DNA of 35,919 nt, from assembly GCA_026461385.1 (NCBI GenBank), contig JAPJNB010000047.1, forward strand, positions 1 to 35,919, given 5' to 3'. Under the pieces are notes generated by a model. That model was not told the origin of the DNA, ran no database searches, and saw only the letters and a program-made list of their open reading frames with translations. Numbering within the stretch: position 1 is the stretch's first letter; each line of letters starts with the position of its first letter. The DNA comes from Akkermansiaceae bacterium (GTDB lineage: Bacteria > Verrucomicrobiota > Verrucomicrobiia > Verrucomicrobiales > Akkermansiaceae). The position numbers and the translations under genes were made by a program. Positions 7,830-15,522 of the stretch are shown piece by piece.

Positions 7830-8123
7830 AATTCAATTTCCAATTCAATTTCCCACACAAATAGAATACAAATAGAAGAGAGCATCGAACCTATAGGGAA
7901 ATTCTGATCTAAGAGGGTGGATTCGGGTAGTCTTCCGGACAAGAGCCGAATTGAGTCGGCGACCGGTGCGACAAGTATCTGCGGGAATACCACTCAGGAG
8001 CACTGGCGGGAGCGCCAACGTCCTCGTTGGCTTGGGAATGCGGTGTCCATGATGGGCGGTCCATGGCTTTTTCGTTGGTTTTCTCACTTGCGGTGCCGAC
8101 GGGGGCGTCAGCGCTCCAGGGCA
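7830..8123 (+). repeat. Interspersed repeat, copy C (right end missing)
   Basis: It is in the same orientation as copy B and nearly identical over ~280 bp, including the doubled AATTCAATTTCC start (7830-7841, 7842-7854). It carries a small extra AATA-type duplication near 7862-7872. Similarity ends near 8123, and no right terminal repeat is found before the rhodanese gene. Together with copy B it forms a direct repeat around the sulfatase gene. Confidence 0.75.
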
Positions 8124-8188
8124 TGCCGTTCCGCGATGGTTTATCAACATCGAGGCGGCAGGAGCACGACTCTATCGTGCGTGGCTGC

Positions 8189-8557
8189 TCAATAGCGTGG
8201 CACGGCAGGATCGATGCTGCGTGACCAGGCGTCGATCCCGCCTGCCATGGAAAACGCGTTTTCGATTCCACGCGACCGGAGGATCATCGCCGCGCGAAGT
8301 GAGCGCATTCCGTGGTGGCAGTAAACGACCACTCCTCGGGTTGCATCGCCGCACAACTCGGGCCCAGTGCTTGGAAAATCGCCGAGCGGAATCCATTCAT
8401 TGCCGTGGATCTGGCAAATCGCCAATTCATCGGCCTCGCGGCAATCAATGAGCATCGGCCTTTGGTCATGGGGGAGATGGATCCATGCCGCGACCTCCGT
8501 GGGGCTGATTTCCAAGGTGGTCGCAGCGTCAGGGGTGAATGATTTTTCGTCGCTCAC
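8189..8557 (-). CDS. Single-domain rhodanese-like sulfurtransferase
   Basis: This is a 122-residue cytoplasmic protein with one rhodanese domain. IDCREADE marks the start of the core, and the active-site loop is VVYCHHGMRS with catalytic Cys80, followed by GGIDAW. Such proteins transfer sulfane sulfur to cyanide or a physiological acceptor. The start is GTG at 8557, overlapping the stop of the L,D-transpeptidase gene by 4 bp, so the two are co-transcribed. A decayed partial paralogue lies at 320-500. The physiological acceptor is unknown. Confidence 0.88.
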   Translation of the reverse strand: MSDEKSFTPDAATTLEISPTEVAAWIHLPHDQRPMLIDCREADELAICQIHGNEWIPLGDFPSTGPELCGDATRGVVVYCHHGMRSLRAAMILRSRGIENAFSMAGGIDAWSRSIDPAVPRY

Positions 8558-9210
8558 TCGATGATCACGGGTGTGCCGAGTTGGACATTTTCAAAAAACT
8601 TGGTCGACATCTGGTGCGGCATTCGGATGCAGCCGTGGGATGCCGCGTAGCCGGGCAGGTAGCCGGTGTGCATGCCGATGCCACCGCTGGTGATCCGCAT
8701 GAAGTTTGGCATCGGCGCGTTGTAGAAGATTTGGCCCGGAGGGATCTTGTCGGTGCGGATGTCCACGTTGTCGTTGGTCGTCAGGCCGGTCGCTTTGCTC
8801 TTGAAAACGCCGTAAACGGATGAGACGTGATCCTTGTCTTTTTCTGCGATTTTATAATTTCCCGCTGGGGTTCCGTGGTCCTCCTTGCCACTGGAAATCC
8901 GCGAGATTCCGACGAGCACTCCGCCTTTGTAGAAGAACGCTTTTTGCTGGCCACGATTGATCTTGATCAGCGGGTTGCCGCTCACGCCGTCGCCATCCCA
9001 GTAGGAAACGTCGTCGGGGATGGCTGGAGGTGGATGATGTGGGCCGCCCGACATGGGTTGGTAGATCGACCCGCCGATGCCCTTGAGGTAGTCCGACTGC
9101 CCGGGAACGGGAGGCGCGCACGAGGAGAGGCTGATCGCGAGAAGCGCAAAATGCAGGAATGAGAGGCGGTAAATTGATTTCACTTTCGGAGAGGAAGTTG
9201 CACCCATCAT
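8554..9210 (-). CDS. L,D-transpeptidase (YkuD domain) lipoprotein
   Basis: This 218-residue protein has a signal sequence and a lipobox ending in Cys31 (LAISLSSC), so it should be anchored to a membrane. The YkuD catalytic motif is complete: His181 in HTGYLPGY and S191-HGC-IRMP with nucleophile Cys194. The enzyme makes 3-3 cross-links in peptidoglycan or attaches proteins to it. A Pro/Gly-rich linker (~residues 32-70) precedes the catalytic domain. It is the first gene of a two-gene unit with the rhodanese. Confidence 0.9.
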   Translation of the reverse strand: MMGATSSPKVKSIYRLSFLHFALLAISLSSCAPPVPGQSDYLKGIGGSIYQPMSGGPHHPPPAIPDDVSYWDGDGVSGNPLIKINRGQQKAFFYKGGVLVGISRISSGKEDHGTPAGNYKIAEKDKDHVSSVYGVFKSKATGLTTNDNVDIRTDKIPPGQIFYNAPMPNFMRITSGGIGMHTGYLPGYAASHGCIRMPHQMSTKFFENVQLGTPVIIE

Positions 9211-9254
9211 GCCGAGAGGTCAAGTGAAGCTCCCTCAGTTTTTGCATGATCCAT

Positions 9255-10124
9255 TCAGCTGATGCCTCGGCGCAGACGATAATCACGTGGCGAAACCCCC
9301 GTCATTTTATGGAATTGGCGGGTGAAATAATTGCTGTCGTTGAATCCGACGTCGAAGGCGATTTCGGTGACGCGGCGTTCGGTATGGCGGAGCAAGTTGC
9401 AGGCGCGGTTGATCCGCTGTTCGATCACCCACGCGAGCGGAGAGGTCCCAGTGGCAGAGTGGAAAACTCGCAAAAAACTGCGTGGTGACATGTGCGCGGT
9501 CTTGGCCAATTCCTCCAGATTGACCGCTCGGTGGATGTTGCGTTCGAGGTGGGATAGTGCCTCGCCAATCCGCAGAAGTGCTTTCACATCTGGAGATGGG
9601 CTACGGCCATAGCATCGTGAAAGTAGTCCGACCATCTGCATGAATGAGGCCGTGGCCATGAACCCGAATCCGGGCTCACGCGTTTTCAACTCGACTTCTA
9701 AACGCTCTGCAACTTCCACGACTTGAGCCAGCTCTTTGGCATTCAAATGCAGACGTCCTTTGCTGACTTGGCGTCTTTTCCATGAGGGCTCCAGCGTAAA
9801 GAGCGCGTGGTATCCCGCCACGGATGGAAGGTCTAACAGCGCCATTTTAAGCTGGTTGGGTTGGTAGAGAATATTGACGAGTCTCAGATCCACCAGATCG
9901 CGGTACTCATGTTCGCGTGTGCCAGCGATGACAAAGACGTCGCCTGCGGTGAGTTCCCAAGAATCCTGCCCCGTCACGTGCAAACACTTGCCGCCCGTCA
10001 CGATCACCAACTCGGCAAACTCGTGCGAATGGGGCCCGAAAAGCTCCTGCGGTTCCCTGCGCTCAACGCTGATCGGGAAGCCATCTGGGTGAAACCATTC
10101 GTCGATTTTTAAGATGCGTTTCAT
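9255..10124 (-). CDS. AraC-family regulator, RhaS-like
   Basis: From ATG 10124 the protein has 289 residues. The N-terminal cupin-type sensor domain (HSHEFAELVIVTGGKCLH ... GDVFVIAGTREHEYRD) is typical of sugar-responsive AraC/RhaS proteins. Two helix-turn-helix motifs follow in the last ~100 residues (LEELAKTAHMSPRSFLRVFH and VTEIAFDVGFNDSNYFTRQFHKMTGVSPRDYR). An upstream in-frame ATG at 10247 exists but would overlap the divergent rhaA fragment. It probably activates the divergent rhamnose genes, now reduced to a rhaA remnant plus the GH78 gene, in response to L-rhamnose. That role is inferred from context. Confidence 0.85.
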   Translation of the reverse strand: MKRILKIDEWFHPDGFPISVERREPQELFGPHSHEFAELVIVTGGKCLHVTGQDSWELTAGDVFVIAGTREHEYRDLVDLRLVNILYQPNQLKMALLDLPSVAGYHALFTLEPSWKRRQVSKGRLHLNAKELAQVVEVAERLEVELKTREPGFGFMATASFMQMVGLLSRCYGRSPSPDVKALLRIGEALSHLERNIHRAVNLEELAKTAHMSPRSFLRVFHSATGTSPLAWVIEQRINRACNLLRHTERRVTEIAFDVGFNDSNYFTRQFHKMTGVSPRDYRLRRGIS

Positions 10125-10221
10125 CTGGCGGGAAAATGCTATTTTTTGGCAAGACTGTGGAGGTTTTTCTTTGAATTTCTGAGCATGATCAAAGCACTTC
10201 ATTCGCTCGAAACCCATCGTC
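10125..10221. promoter_or_regulatory. Divergent regulatory region between araC-type regulator and rhaA remnant
   Basis: This 97-bp AT-rich gap separates two divergently read starts, the usual position for RhaS-type operators. I could not define specific -35/-10 boxes or a convincing operator repeat by eye. Confidence 0.35.
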
Positions 10222-10404
10222 ATGGTCAAATCCTCCAAGTCTAACAACCAACCTTACCGGCTTGCGCAATCCAAATACGTTGAACTCGGTGTGGATCCGG
10301 GCGCCGCCATGGCCAAGCTCGCGAGAATTCCAATTTGCCTCCACTGCTGGCAAGGCGACGATGTCGGTGGTTTTGAAAACTCGGGTGAAGGCTTGAGCGG
10401 TTGA
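10222..10404 (+). pseudogene. rhaA: L-rhamnose isomerase, N-terminal remnant
   Basis: The 60-residue frame reads RLAQSKYVELGVDPGAAMAKL, then IPICLHCWQGDDVGGFE, then ENSGEGLSG and a stop. The CLHCWQGDDVGGFE block is the N-terminal signature of L-rhamnose isomerase, which converts L-rhamnose to L-rhamnulose. The real enzyme is ~420 residues, so about 85% is missing. I found no further rhaA sequence in the next 300 bp in any frame. An internal deletion between here and the GH78 gene is the simplest explanation. The intact start codon and the divergent RhaS-like gene keep the original operon layout visible. Confidence 0.8.
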
Positions 10405-10537
10405 AAGGCGGTGTCTGAAAACTCACGGGTTCGATGCGGCTCATCGCACTTTCGTTAGGAGTATTGACAATAACGCTGGCAGTCCACCGCGCCTGCAAGC
10501 AGTCTTTCGCGAACCTTTCTCTCAACCCAGTGAACTC

Positions 10538-10708
10538 ATGAAACGCAAAACCCATGCCGCCACTGCTGCGGCATGCGAAAATCAAGATTCGCTTTCGACG
10601 GAGTTGAACAACTCACAAGCTGCTGGAAAGAATGCGGTCGGAGGTGACATCTTTTTCGGAGAACCACTTGGTTTTAACCAAAAATCACATCACTCAAATG
10701 AATTTTAA
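10538..10708 (+). CDS. Possible small ORF (56 aa), uncertain
   Basis: An ATG frame of 56 codons (starting MKRKTHAATAAACENQ) ends 21 bp before the GH78 start. It has no recognisable domain, signal peptide or good ribosome binding site. It could be a leader peptide or chance. A hairpin (10553-10575) lies inside its 5' end. Confidence 0.2.
   Translation: MKRKTHAATAAACENQDSLSTELNNSQAAGKNAVGGDIFFGEPLGFNQKSHHSNEF
10553..10575. other. Perfect 8-bp inverted repeat upstream of the GH78 gene
   Basis: CATGCCGC, a 7-nt loop, then GCGGCATG. No T-run follows, so it is not a standard terminator. It could be an operator or an mRNA structure in the region between the rhaA remnant and the rhamnosidase. The rest of the 10405-10729 gap shows nothing else definable, apart from AT-rich sequence just before the GH78 start. 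Confidence 0.4.
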
Positions 10709-10729
10709 TCGATTTAACTTATTATTCTT

Positions 10730-12454
10730 ATGAATTTCTTACGAACCTGTATTCCAACGTTTTTTCTAGTCAGTTCGATGGTTTTAGCGGCATCGCCGAC
10801 GGGGCTTCCAGTCGCTGCGGAAAAAAGTCCGCTGACTTCGTTTATGGTTCAGCCGAAGCGCATTGTTTGGGCGTCGGACAAGGGAGTGGTGAATGCGGAG
10901 AATCTGCTCCGACCGCAGAATGGGCAGGCGACCTTGACGGATCCGCATCCGCCGCTTCAGCTCCTTCCTGGCGGGTCGATCGTCATCGACTTCGGGGTGG
11001 AAATCGCGGGGTCGGTCGAGTTGTTCACCACGATGTCACAGCCCAAGGGGGTTTCGGTTCGGGTGAGACTGGGTGAGTCGGTTTCCGAGGCGATGGCAGA
11101 ACTCGGCGACCGTGGTGCCCAAAACGATCATGCGGTGCGTGACCGGTTGGTGATGCTGCCGTGGCTCGGCAAGAGCACGATCGGCCCGAGTGGATTCCGT
11201 TTTGTCCGCATCGATAACGTGGATCCCAAGCAGACGGTTGAGATCAGTCAAGTGCGGGCGTTGCTTACGATTCGCGACGTGCCGTATGTGGGATCGTTCG
11301 GCAGCTCGGATGAACGATTGAACCAAGTTTGGAAGACGGGGGCCTACACGGTTCATCTTAACATGCAGGACTACTTGTGGGATGGCATCAAGCGTGACCG
11401 CTTGGTTTGGATGGGTGACATGCATCCGGAGGTGAGTGTGATCAATTGCGTGTTTGGTGAGAACGAAGTGGTACCGAAGAGTCTCGATCTGAGTCGTGAA
11501 ATAACGCCAGTCACCGAATGGATGAATGGGATAAGCTCCTACTCGATGTGGTGGATTTTGATTCACGAGGAGTGGTACATGCACCATGGAAACCTCAACT
11601 ATCTGAAGCAGCAACAACCCTACCTAACACCATTGCTCAGGCGCTTGGTGACCTATGTCGGCGAGGATGGGCGCGAAAAACTTGATGGCATGCGTTTTCT
11701 GGATTGGCCAACTTACAGAGATAAGACGGCAGTGCATGAGGGTCTACAAGCGATGATGGCGCTGACGATGGAAAGCGGTGCAAGGCTTTGTGGGGTATTG
11801 AATGATCCTGAGACCGCGCGGCTTTGCCTCGATGCTGCGTCTCGGTTGAAGACCCACGCGCCGGAGTCGAGCGGACGCAAATCCCCTGCGGCTCTGCTCT
11901 CCATCGCTGGGTTTCGCGAGGCTGCTGAAGTTTCTTCCAAGGTGCTCAAGAAGGATGGGACGAAAGATCTAGGAACATTTTACGGATTTTATGTTCTTAA
12001 CGCACTCGCCAAGTCTGGGGATTTCGATACGGGAATGGATTTCATCAGTCGCTATTGGGGCGGCATGCTGGACGTTGGGGCTACCACTTTTTGGGAAGAT
12101 TTTGATCTCGCCTGGACCGAGAATGCGGGGCGCATCGATGAGCGGGTGCCGGTGGGCAAAAAAGATCTCCATGGAGACTTCGGGGCATTTTGCTATGTTG
12201 GCTTCCGCCACAGTTTTTGTCACGGCTGGTCGGGTGGGCCAACCGCATGGTTGAGCAAGAATGTTTTGGGCATCGTCCCGGTGACTCCCGGCTTCGGCAA
12301 GGTGAGGATCGCCCCGCATCTTGGCCATTTGAAATGGGCTGAGGGAACGTATCCCACTCCGCATGGGCCGATCCATGTCCGCCATGAAAAACAGGCGGAT
12401 GGAAGCATGCAATCAGCAGTCACTCTCCCCGCCGGAGTCGAGCGCGTCGACTGA
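10730..12454 (+). CDS. GH78 alpha-L-rhamnosidase-like glycoside hydrolase
   Basis: This 574-residue secreted protein has a signal peptide (MNFLRTCIPTFFLVSSMVLAA). An N-terminal beta-sandwich is followed by an (alpha/alpha)6-barrel and a C-terminal beta-domain. The barrel carries DGIKRDRLVWMGDMHPE, matching the GH78 catalytic-acid block (usually DCPQRERLGWxGD), with Asp where many relatives have the catalytic Glu. TFWEDF near the end of the barrel would carry the second catalytic Glu, and HGWSGGP leads into the C-terminal domain. It should release terminal L-rhamnose from plant or algal glycans. It is short for GH78 (many exceed 700 residues) but appears intact. It is likely under the nearby RhaS-like regulator. 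Confidence 0.85.
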   Translation: MNFLRTCIPTFFLVSSMVLAASPTGLPVAAEKSPLTSFMVQPKRIVWASDKGVVNAENLLRPQNGQATLTDPHPPLQLLPGGSIVIDFGVEIAGSVELFTTMSQPKGVSVRVRLGESVSEAMAELGDRGAQNDHAVRDRLVMLPWLGKSTIGPSGFRFVRIDNVDPKQTVEISQVRALLTIRDVPYVGSFGSSDERLNQVWKTGAYTVHLNMQDYLWDGIKRDRLVWMGDMHPEVSVINCVFGENEVVPKSLDLSREITPVTEWMNGISSYSMWWILIHEEWYMHHGNLNYLKQQQPYLTPLLRRLVTYVGEDGREKLDGMRFLDWPTYRDKTAVHEGLQAMMALTMESGARLCGVLNDPETARLCLDAASRLKTHAPESSGRKSPAALLSIAGFREAAEVSSKVLKKDGTKDLGTFYGFYVLNALAKSGDFDTGMDFISRYWGGMLDVGATTFWEDFDLAWTENAGRIDERVPVGKKDLHGDFGAFCYVGFRHSFCHGWSGGPTAWLSKNVLGIVPVTPGFGKVRIAPHLGHLKWAEGTYPTPHGPIHVRHEKQADGSMQSAVTLPAGVERVD

Positions 12455-12504
12455 GTTCAATCTGCTCGCCATTTTGTTATCATTTTCCTTACCATTTTAT
12501 CTCC

Positions 12505-13704
12505 GTGAAACCGAATCAACTACCCGTCACCTCGACAAATCCAGACCTTGAGATCAAGGATGCCCAGTTAATTTTTAATCGAGTTTGGAAAGGCTTGGAA
12601 AAGTCACTTGGACGAGAAAATCTACATTTTCCCAAGGAGTTGATCCTGTTAGGTGGGGCACCAGGCTCGGGTAAGGGTACGAACACGGCGTTCATTTGCT
12701 CGGTGCGCAGTATCACCGCTCCACCAATCGTGATTAGTGAGCTGTTAGACTCGCCCGAGGCGAAGAAGATCAAGGCGGATGGAGGGATGGTGGGTGACGA
12801 GGAAGTGCTCCGGCTCTTGCTGCACGAGCTTCTTAAGCCAGAGTTTCGCGACAGTGCGGTGCTTGACGGATTTCCCCGCACGACCGTGCAGGTCGAGTGC
12901 CTCAAGATGTTTTACGATCAGATGATCCTCTTGCGCCGCGAGTTCTCGGGCACGCCGCTGGCATTTCAATTTAGACAGCCTACCTTCCACATCATGGTGC
13001 TCTTCGTGGACGAGGCGGAGAGCATTGCGCGCCAGCTCAAGCGTGGCCGCGAGGCGGTGGTTCGCAATGCGGAGATTCGACAATCTGGCATTGGGGAGTT
13101 TGAAGAAGAGCGCAATACCGACTTTTCCCCCGAACTGGCCCGCAATCGCTACCGGACGTTTAAGGAAAAAACCTATGATGCGCTTGTCTCGCTTCGGGAG
13201 ATTTTCCACTACCATTTCATCAATGCTCAGGCACCGATCGAGGTGGTCCAGCAGAACATCATCAATGAGCTTGAGTATCAAAGTTCGCTGGAGCTTGAGC
13301 CGCTTACCTACGACACGCTGCGCCACATCCCGCTGGCAGATGAGATCGTCCAGCAGGCGCGGCAAGAGCTGGTCAATCGGCTCGATGGCTATCAGTTTGC
13401 ACATGCGCAGTTATTGCAAGCCGTCGTGGATTTTATCCAAGGAAAGATGATGCCCATCATCAAGCGCTATGCGGTGAGTGGGCGGGCGATGATTAACACG
13501 GAGCATCCGCTTTTCAACGATCCGCTGGCCATTGCGATTCTAATTGATGTTTTTTCCGAGCGAGGATTTCGGGCGAGTGTGGACATCCACCGGCAGGAAA
13601 TTCCAGAGCGTTTTGATCTCACCACGGGCAAGATTGAGACGCGTGCAAAGCGGATTTACCGGATGATGATCTTGTTCAATGGGTCAAAAATCCGGAGAGG
13701 CTAA
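12505..13704 (+). CDS. Adenylate kinase-like nucleotide kinase with extra C-terminal domain
   Basis: This 399-residue cytoplasmic protein starts at GTG. It has a P-loop GGAPGSGKGT at residues 50-59 and DGFPRT at 121-126, the NMP-binding signature of adenylate kinases. The LID region lacks the zinc Cys residues. The usual STGD-type NMP motif is changed to ISELLDSPE. The last ~120 residues (from about 275) form a separate domain absent from ordinary ~215-residue adenylate kinases. The protein may phosphorylate a nucleoside monophosphate, but the substrate and the added domain's role are unknown. It follows the GH78 gene by 50 bp. Confidence 0.75.
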   Translation: MKPNQLPVTSTNPDLEIKDAQLIFNRVWKGLEKSLGRENLHFPKELILLGGAPGSGKGTNTAFICSVRSITAPPIVISELLDSPEAKKIKADGGMVGDEEVLRLLLHELLKPEFRDSAVLDGFPRTTVQVECLKMFYDQMILLRREFSGTPLAFQFRQPTFHIMVLFVDEAESIARQLKRGREAVVRNAEIRQSGIGEFEEERNTDFSPELARNRYRTFKEKTYDALVSLREIFHYHFINAQAPIEVVQQNIINELEYQSSLELEPLTYDTLRHIPLADEIVQQARQELVNRLDGYQFAHAQLLQAVVDFIQGKMMPIIKRYAVSGRAMINTEHPLFNDPLAIAILIDVFSERGFRASVDIHRQEIPERFDLTTGKIETRAKRIYRMMILFNGSKIRRG

Positions 13705-13730
13705 GCTGGTAGATCGGCCCGAGATTTTTG

Positions 13731-14657
13731 TTAGAACCGACGACTGAAATCGGTAACTTGTTCGCGTTGTGAGGCAGGCGGCACCTTGGCGCTCGCGAAG
13801 GTGATCACTGCGCCGATTCCTGCCGCATGGTCACCACCGAGGCGGGTTTCTACTGGATGCACGGGGAAAAAATGGCGGGTCGTCAATCGGCGCAACGCCA
13901 CGAGCAGCGCAATGATGGCGAGTGTGCCGAGTGCGGATGCCGCTGGGATCATGAGCCGCATGCCGACTTCTTGGAGCTTCGCGAATCGAGCCGCTTTAGC
14001 AGCAGATTTGATGAGGGCGGGATTGAGAATGGTGTGAGGTGCCTCTTCACTTTGGGCCGACTTGCCAGAAATCATTTGTTCCATCCAGAAGATGCGAATC
14101 GATAATTGGACGAGGAATTGCTCGGTTTGCTCGGACAGGTTGGTTTTGCGGCTTGCCTGCATCACGGCGCTCTCAAGAATCCGGCGTTGTTCTGTTAGCG
14201 GAATGGTGCTTGCGATGGAAGGACTGAGCAGGAGCGTCGATCGCTGCACGGAGTTCGGATAGTAAAAAACGATCACCGCAGGACGCCCACTGGAGAAAAA
14301 CCGCCGAATCATTTCATCTAACTGGATTCCTGCGGGGATTTCCTGATCTCGACCGATGACGAATACGAATAGGTCGATGGCCGAGTCGCTGGCATGATAG
14401 TTCAGAAACGCGAGTCGATTGCGGAAGTCTGACGGACTTAGCAGCTTTTGCGGATCGATAAGATAGGAATCGGGTCGCTTGCCGAAATAGGCAGGGATGA
14501 ACTTTTCCGGGATGGGGATGAATGGCCTAATGGTTTCGGCGGATGGAGGTGGCGATTCCGCAGGCGGTGGGTTTACGCTAGCAGGTGCAGGGCTGGCCGC
14601 GGAAAGCGGCAGGCTGACCAAGGCGCAGGTGGCGAGGAAGTGGGCGAGGAAACTCAT
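13731..14657 (-). CDS. Secreted membrane-anchored protein, partner of the TPM-like gene
   Basis: This 308-residue protein has a signal peptide (MSFLAHFLATCALVSLPLSAA), a Pro-rich linker, a globular region (~50-220) and one transmembrane segment at ~235-254. The tail is short and basic. The globular region (IDLFVFVIGRDQEIPAG ... RPAVIVFYYP) loosely resembles a TPM-type fold, but I do not claim the family. The gene overlaps the upstream gene by 4 bp (ATGA), indicating coupled translation. Function is unknown. Confidence 0.55.
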   Translation of the reverse strand: MSFLAHFLATCALVSLPLSAASPAPASVNPPPAESPPPSAETIRPFIPIPEKFIPAYFGKRPDSYLIDPQKLLSPSDFRNRLAFLNYHASDSAIDLFVFVIGRDQEIPAGIQLDEMIRRFFSSGRPAVIVFYYPNSVQRSTLLLSPSIASTIPLTEQRRILESAVMQASRKTNLSEQTEQFLVQLSIRIFWMEQMISGKSAQSEEAPHTILNPALIKSAAKAARFAKLQEVGMRLMIPAASALGTLAIIALLVALRRLTTRHFFPVHPVETRLGGDHAAGIGAVITFASAKVPPASQREQVTDFSRRF

Positions 14658-15313
14658 GAGGTGGCCTCCTCAGTTGGCGGTGGTTCAGCAATGGTTTGAT
14701 CGAGTGTTCGAACTCCTTGGCCAAGATCTTCAGCAGGATGGGGTGTCAATTCCCAAGGTTTCTGGGGCTCTGAGTCGCGCCGCGCTTTTTTGAACTTCTT
14801 GCGGAGGATCACTTCAAGGTGGTTGAGGGCCTTTAGGAATCCATCGGCATATCTTCCATCAAGCCAGTAGGGATGAGCGCGAGATAGGCACTCGAAAATG
14901 TCTTGGGTGTTGAGAAATGGATCTAGCAGGTAGCCAAACACCATGGTGGCGGCCTTTGATTCGGGGTCAATGGTTACTAGAATGCCGGCGTCGTTCGCCA
15001 TGTGCGATGGCGCGTCTTCGTAGACCGCGCGATTGAGGAGCCAAAAGCTGAATGGCCTGATGTTGGCAACATCTCCAAGAGAACCCGTGTAAAGGGCTAC
15101 AAAAATCTGAGGAAATCGGCGCGTGATTTTTTCCATGGCTGCCTCGACGCTCTGGCGGTCACGGCGGCGAAGAATGCCAGCGCTATCGGTTAGGCAGCGA
15201 ATTTGCGGTGGATCGATTCCAAATTGTACATCGGCGTCTGCGATCGAAAACCCACAGTGCGGGCAAGACTCCGCCGCTCGGTGGATTCGTTGGACACAGC
15301 GCGGACAGTTCAT
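14654..15313 (-). CDS. Zinc-ribbon protein with TPM-like domain
   Basis: This 219-residue protein begins with a zinc ribbon (Cys3, Cys6, Cys17, Cys20: CPRC ... CPHC). Residues ~40-150 resemble a TPM domain (YgcG/psb32 type), including GILVTIDPESKAATMVFGYLLD. A charged C-terminal tail follows. There is no signal peptide, so it is probably cytoplasmic. It is first in a two-gene unit with the membrane protein at 13731-14657 and is divergent from hflK, with a 209-bp intergenic region between them. Confidence 0.6.
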   Translation of the reverse strand: MNCPRCVQRIHRAAESCPHCGFSIADADVQFGIDPPQIRCLTDSAGILRRRDRQSVEAAMEKITRRFPQIFVALYTGSLGDVANIRPFSFWLLNRAVYEDAPSHMANDAGILVTIDPESKAATMVFGYLLDPFLNTQDIFECLSRAHPYWLDGRYADGFLKALNHLEVILRKKFKKARRDSEPQKPWELTPHPAEDLGQGVRTLDQTIAEPPPTEEATS

Positions 15314-15522
15314 GGATAATACGACTGACCATTCACTACGAATACAAACTTAGTTCGTCAAAGCGAATCATTCGGGAATCCTTAATAGATGCAGCCATCG
15401 CATGGGGTCACAAACTCGGGTGAATTTTCAAGGTTCCTAATTCCCCAAACTGTGGATAAGCTGAAGCGCTTCACGATTTCGGCCTTTTTACGGACCGATT
15501 TCATCCATCATCATTCAGAATC
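15314..15522. promoter_or_regulatory. Divergent intergenic region upstream of hflK
   Basis: This 209-bp gap separates the divergent zinc-ribbon gene and hflK, and must hold promoters for both. No consensus boxes, terminator or operator stands out. Confidence 0.4.

Noticed and set aside
6823..7875. Long plus-strand frame (350 codons) opposite the sulfatase
   Set aside because: It is the antisense shadow of a clear sulfatase gene, with no recognisable motifs of its own.
8145..8180. Continuation of repeat copy C resembling 5945-5975 (shared TGGCTGCTCAAT)
   Set aside because: The match is short and lies on opposite sides of the element in the two places, so it is too weak to define the element's limit.
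10464..10469. TTGACA as a -35 box for the GH78 gene
   Set aside because: No plausible -10 box occurs at 16-18 bp spacing, and the site is over 250 bp from the gene.
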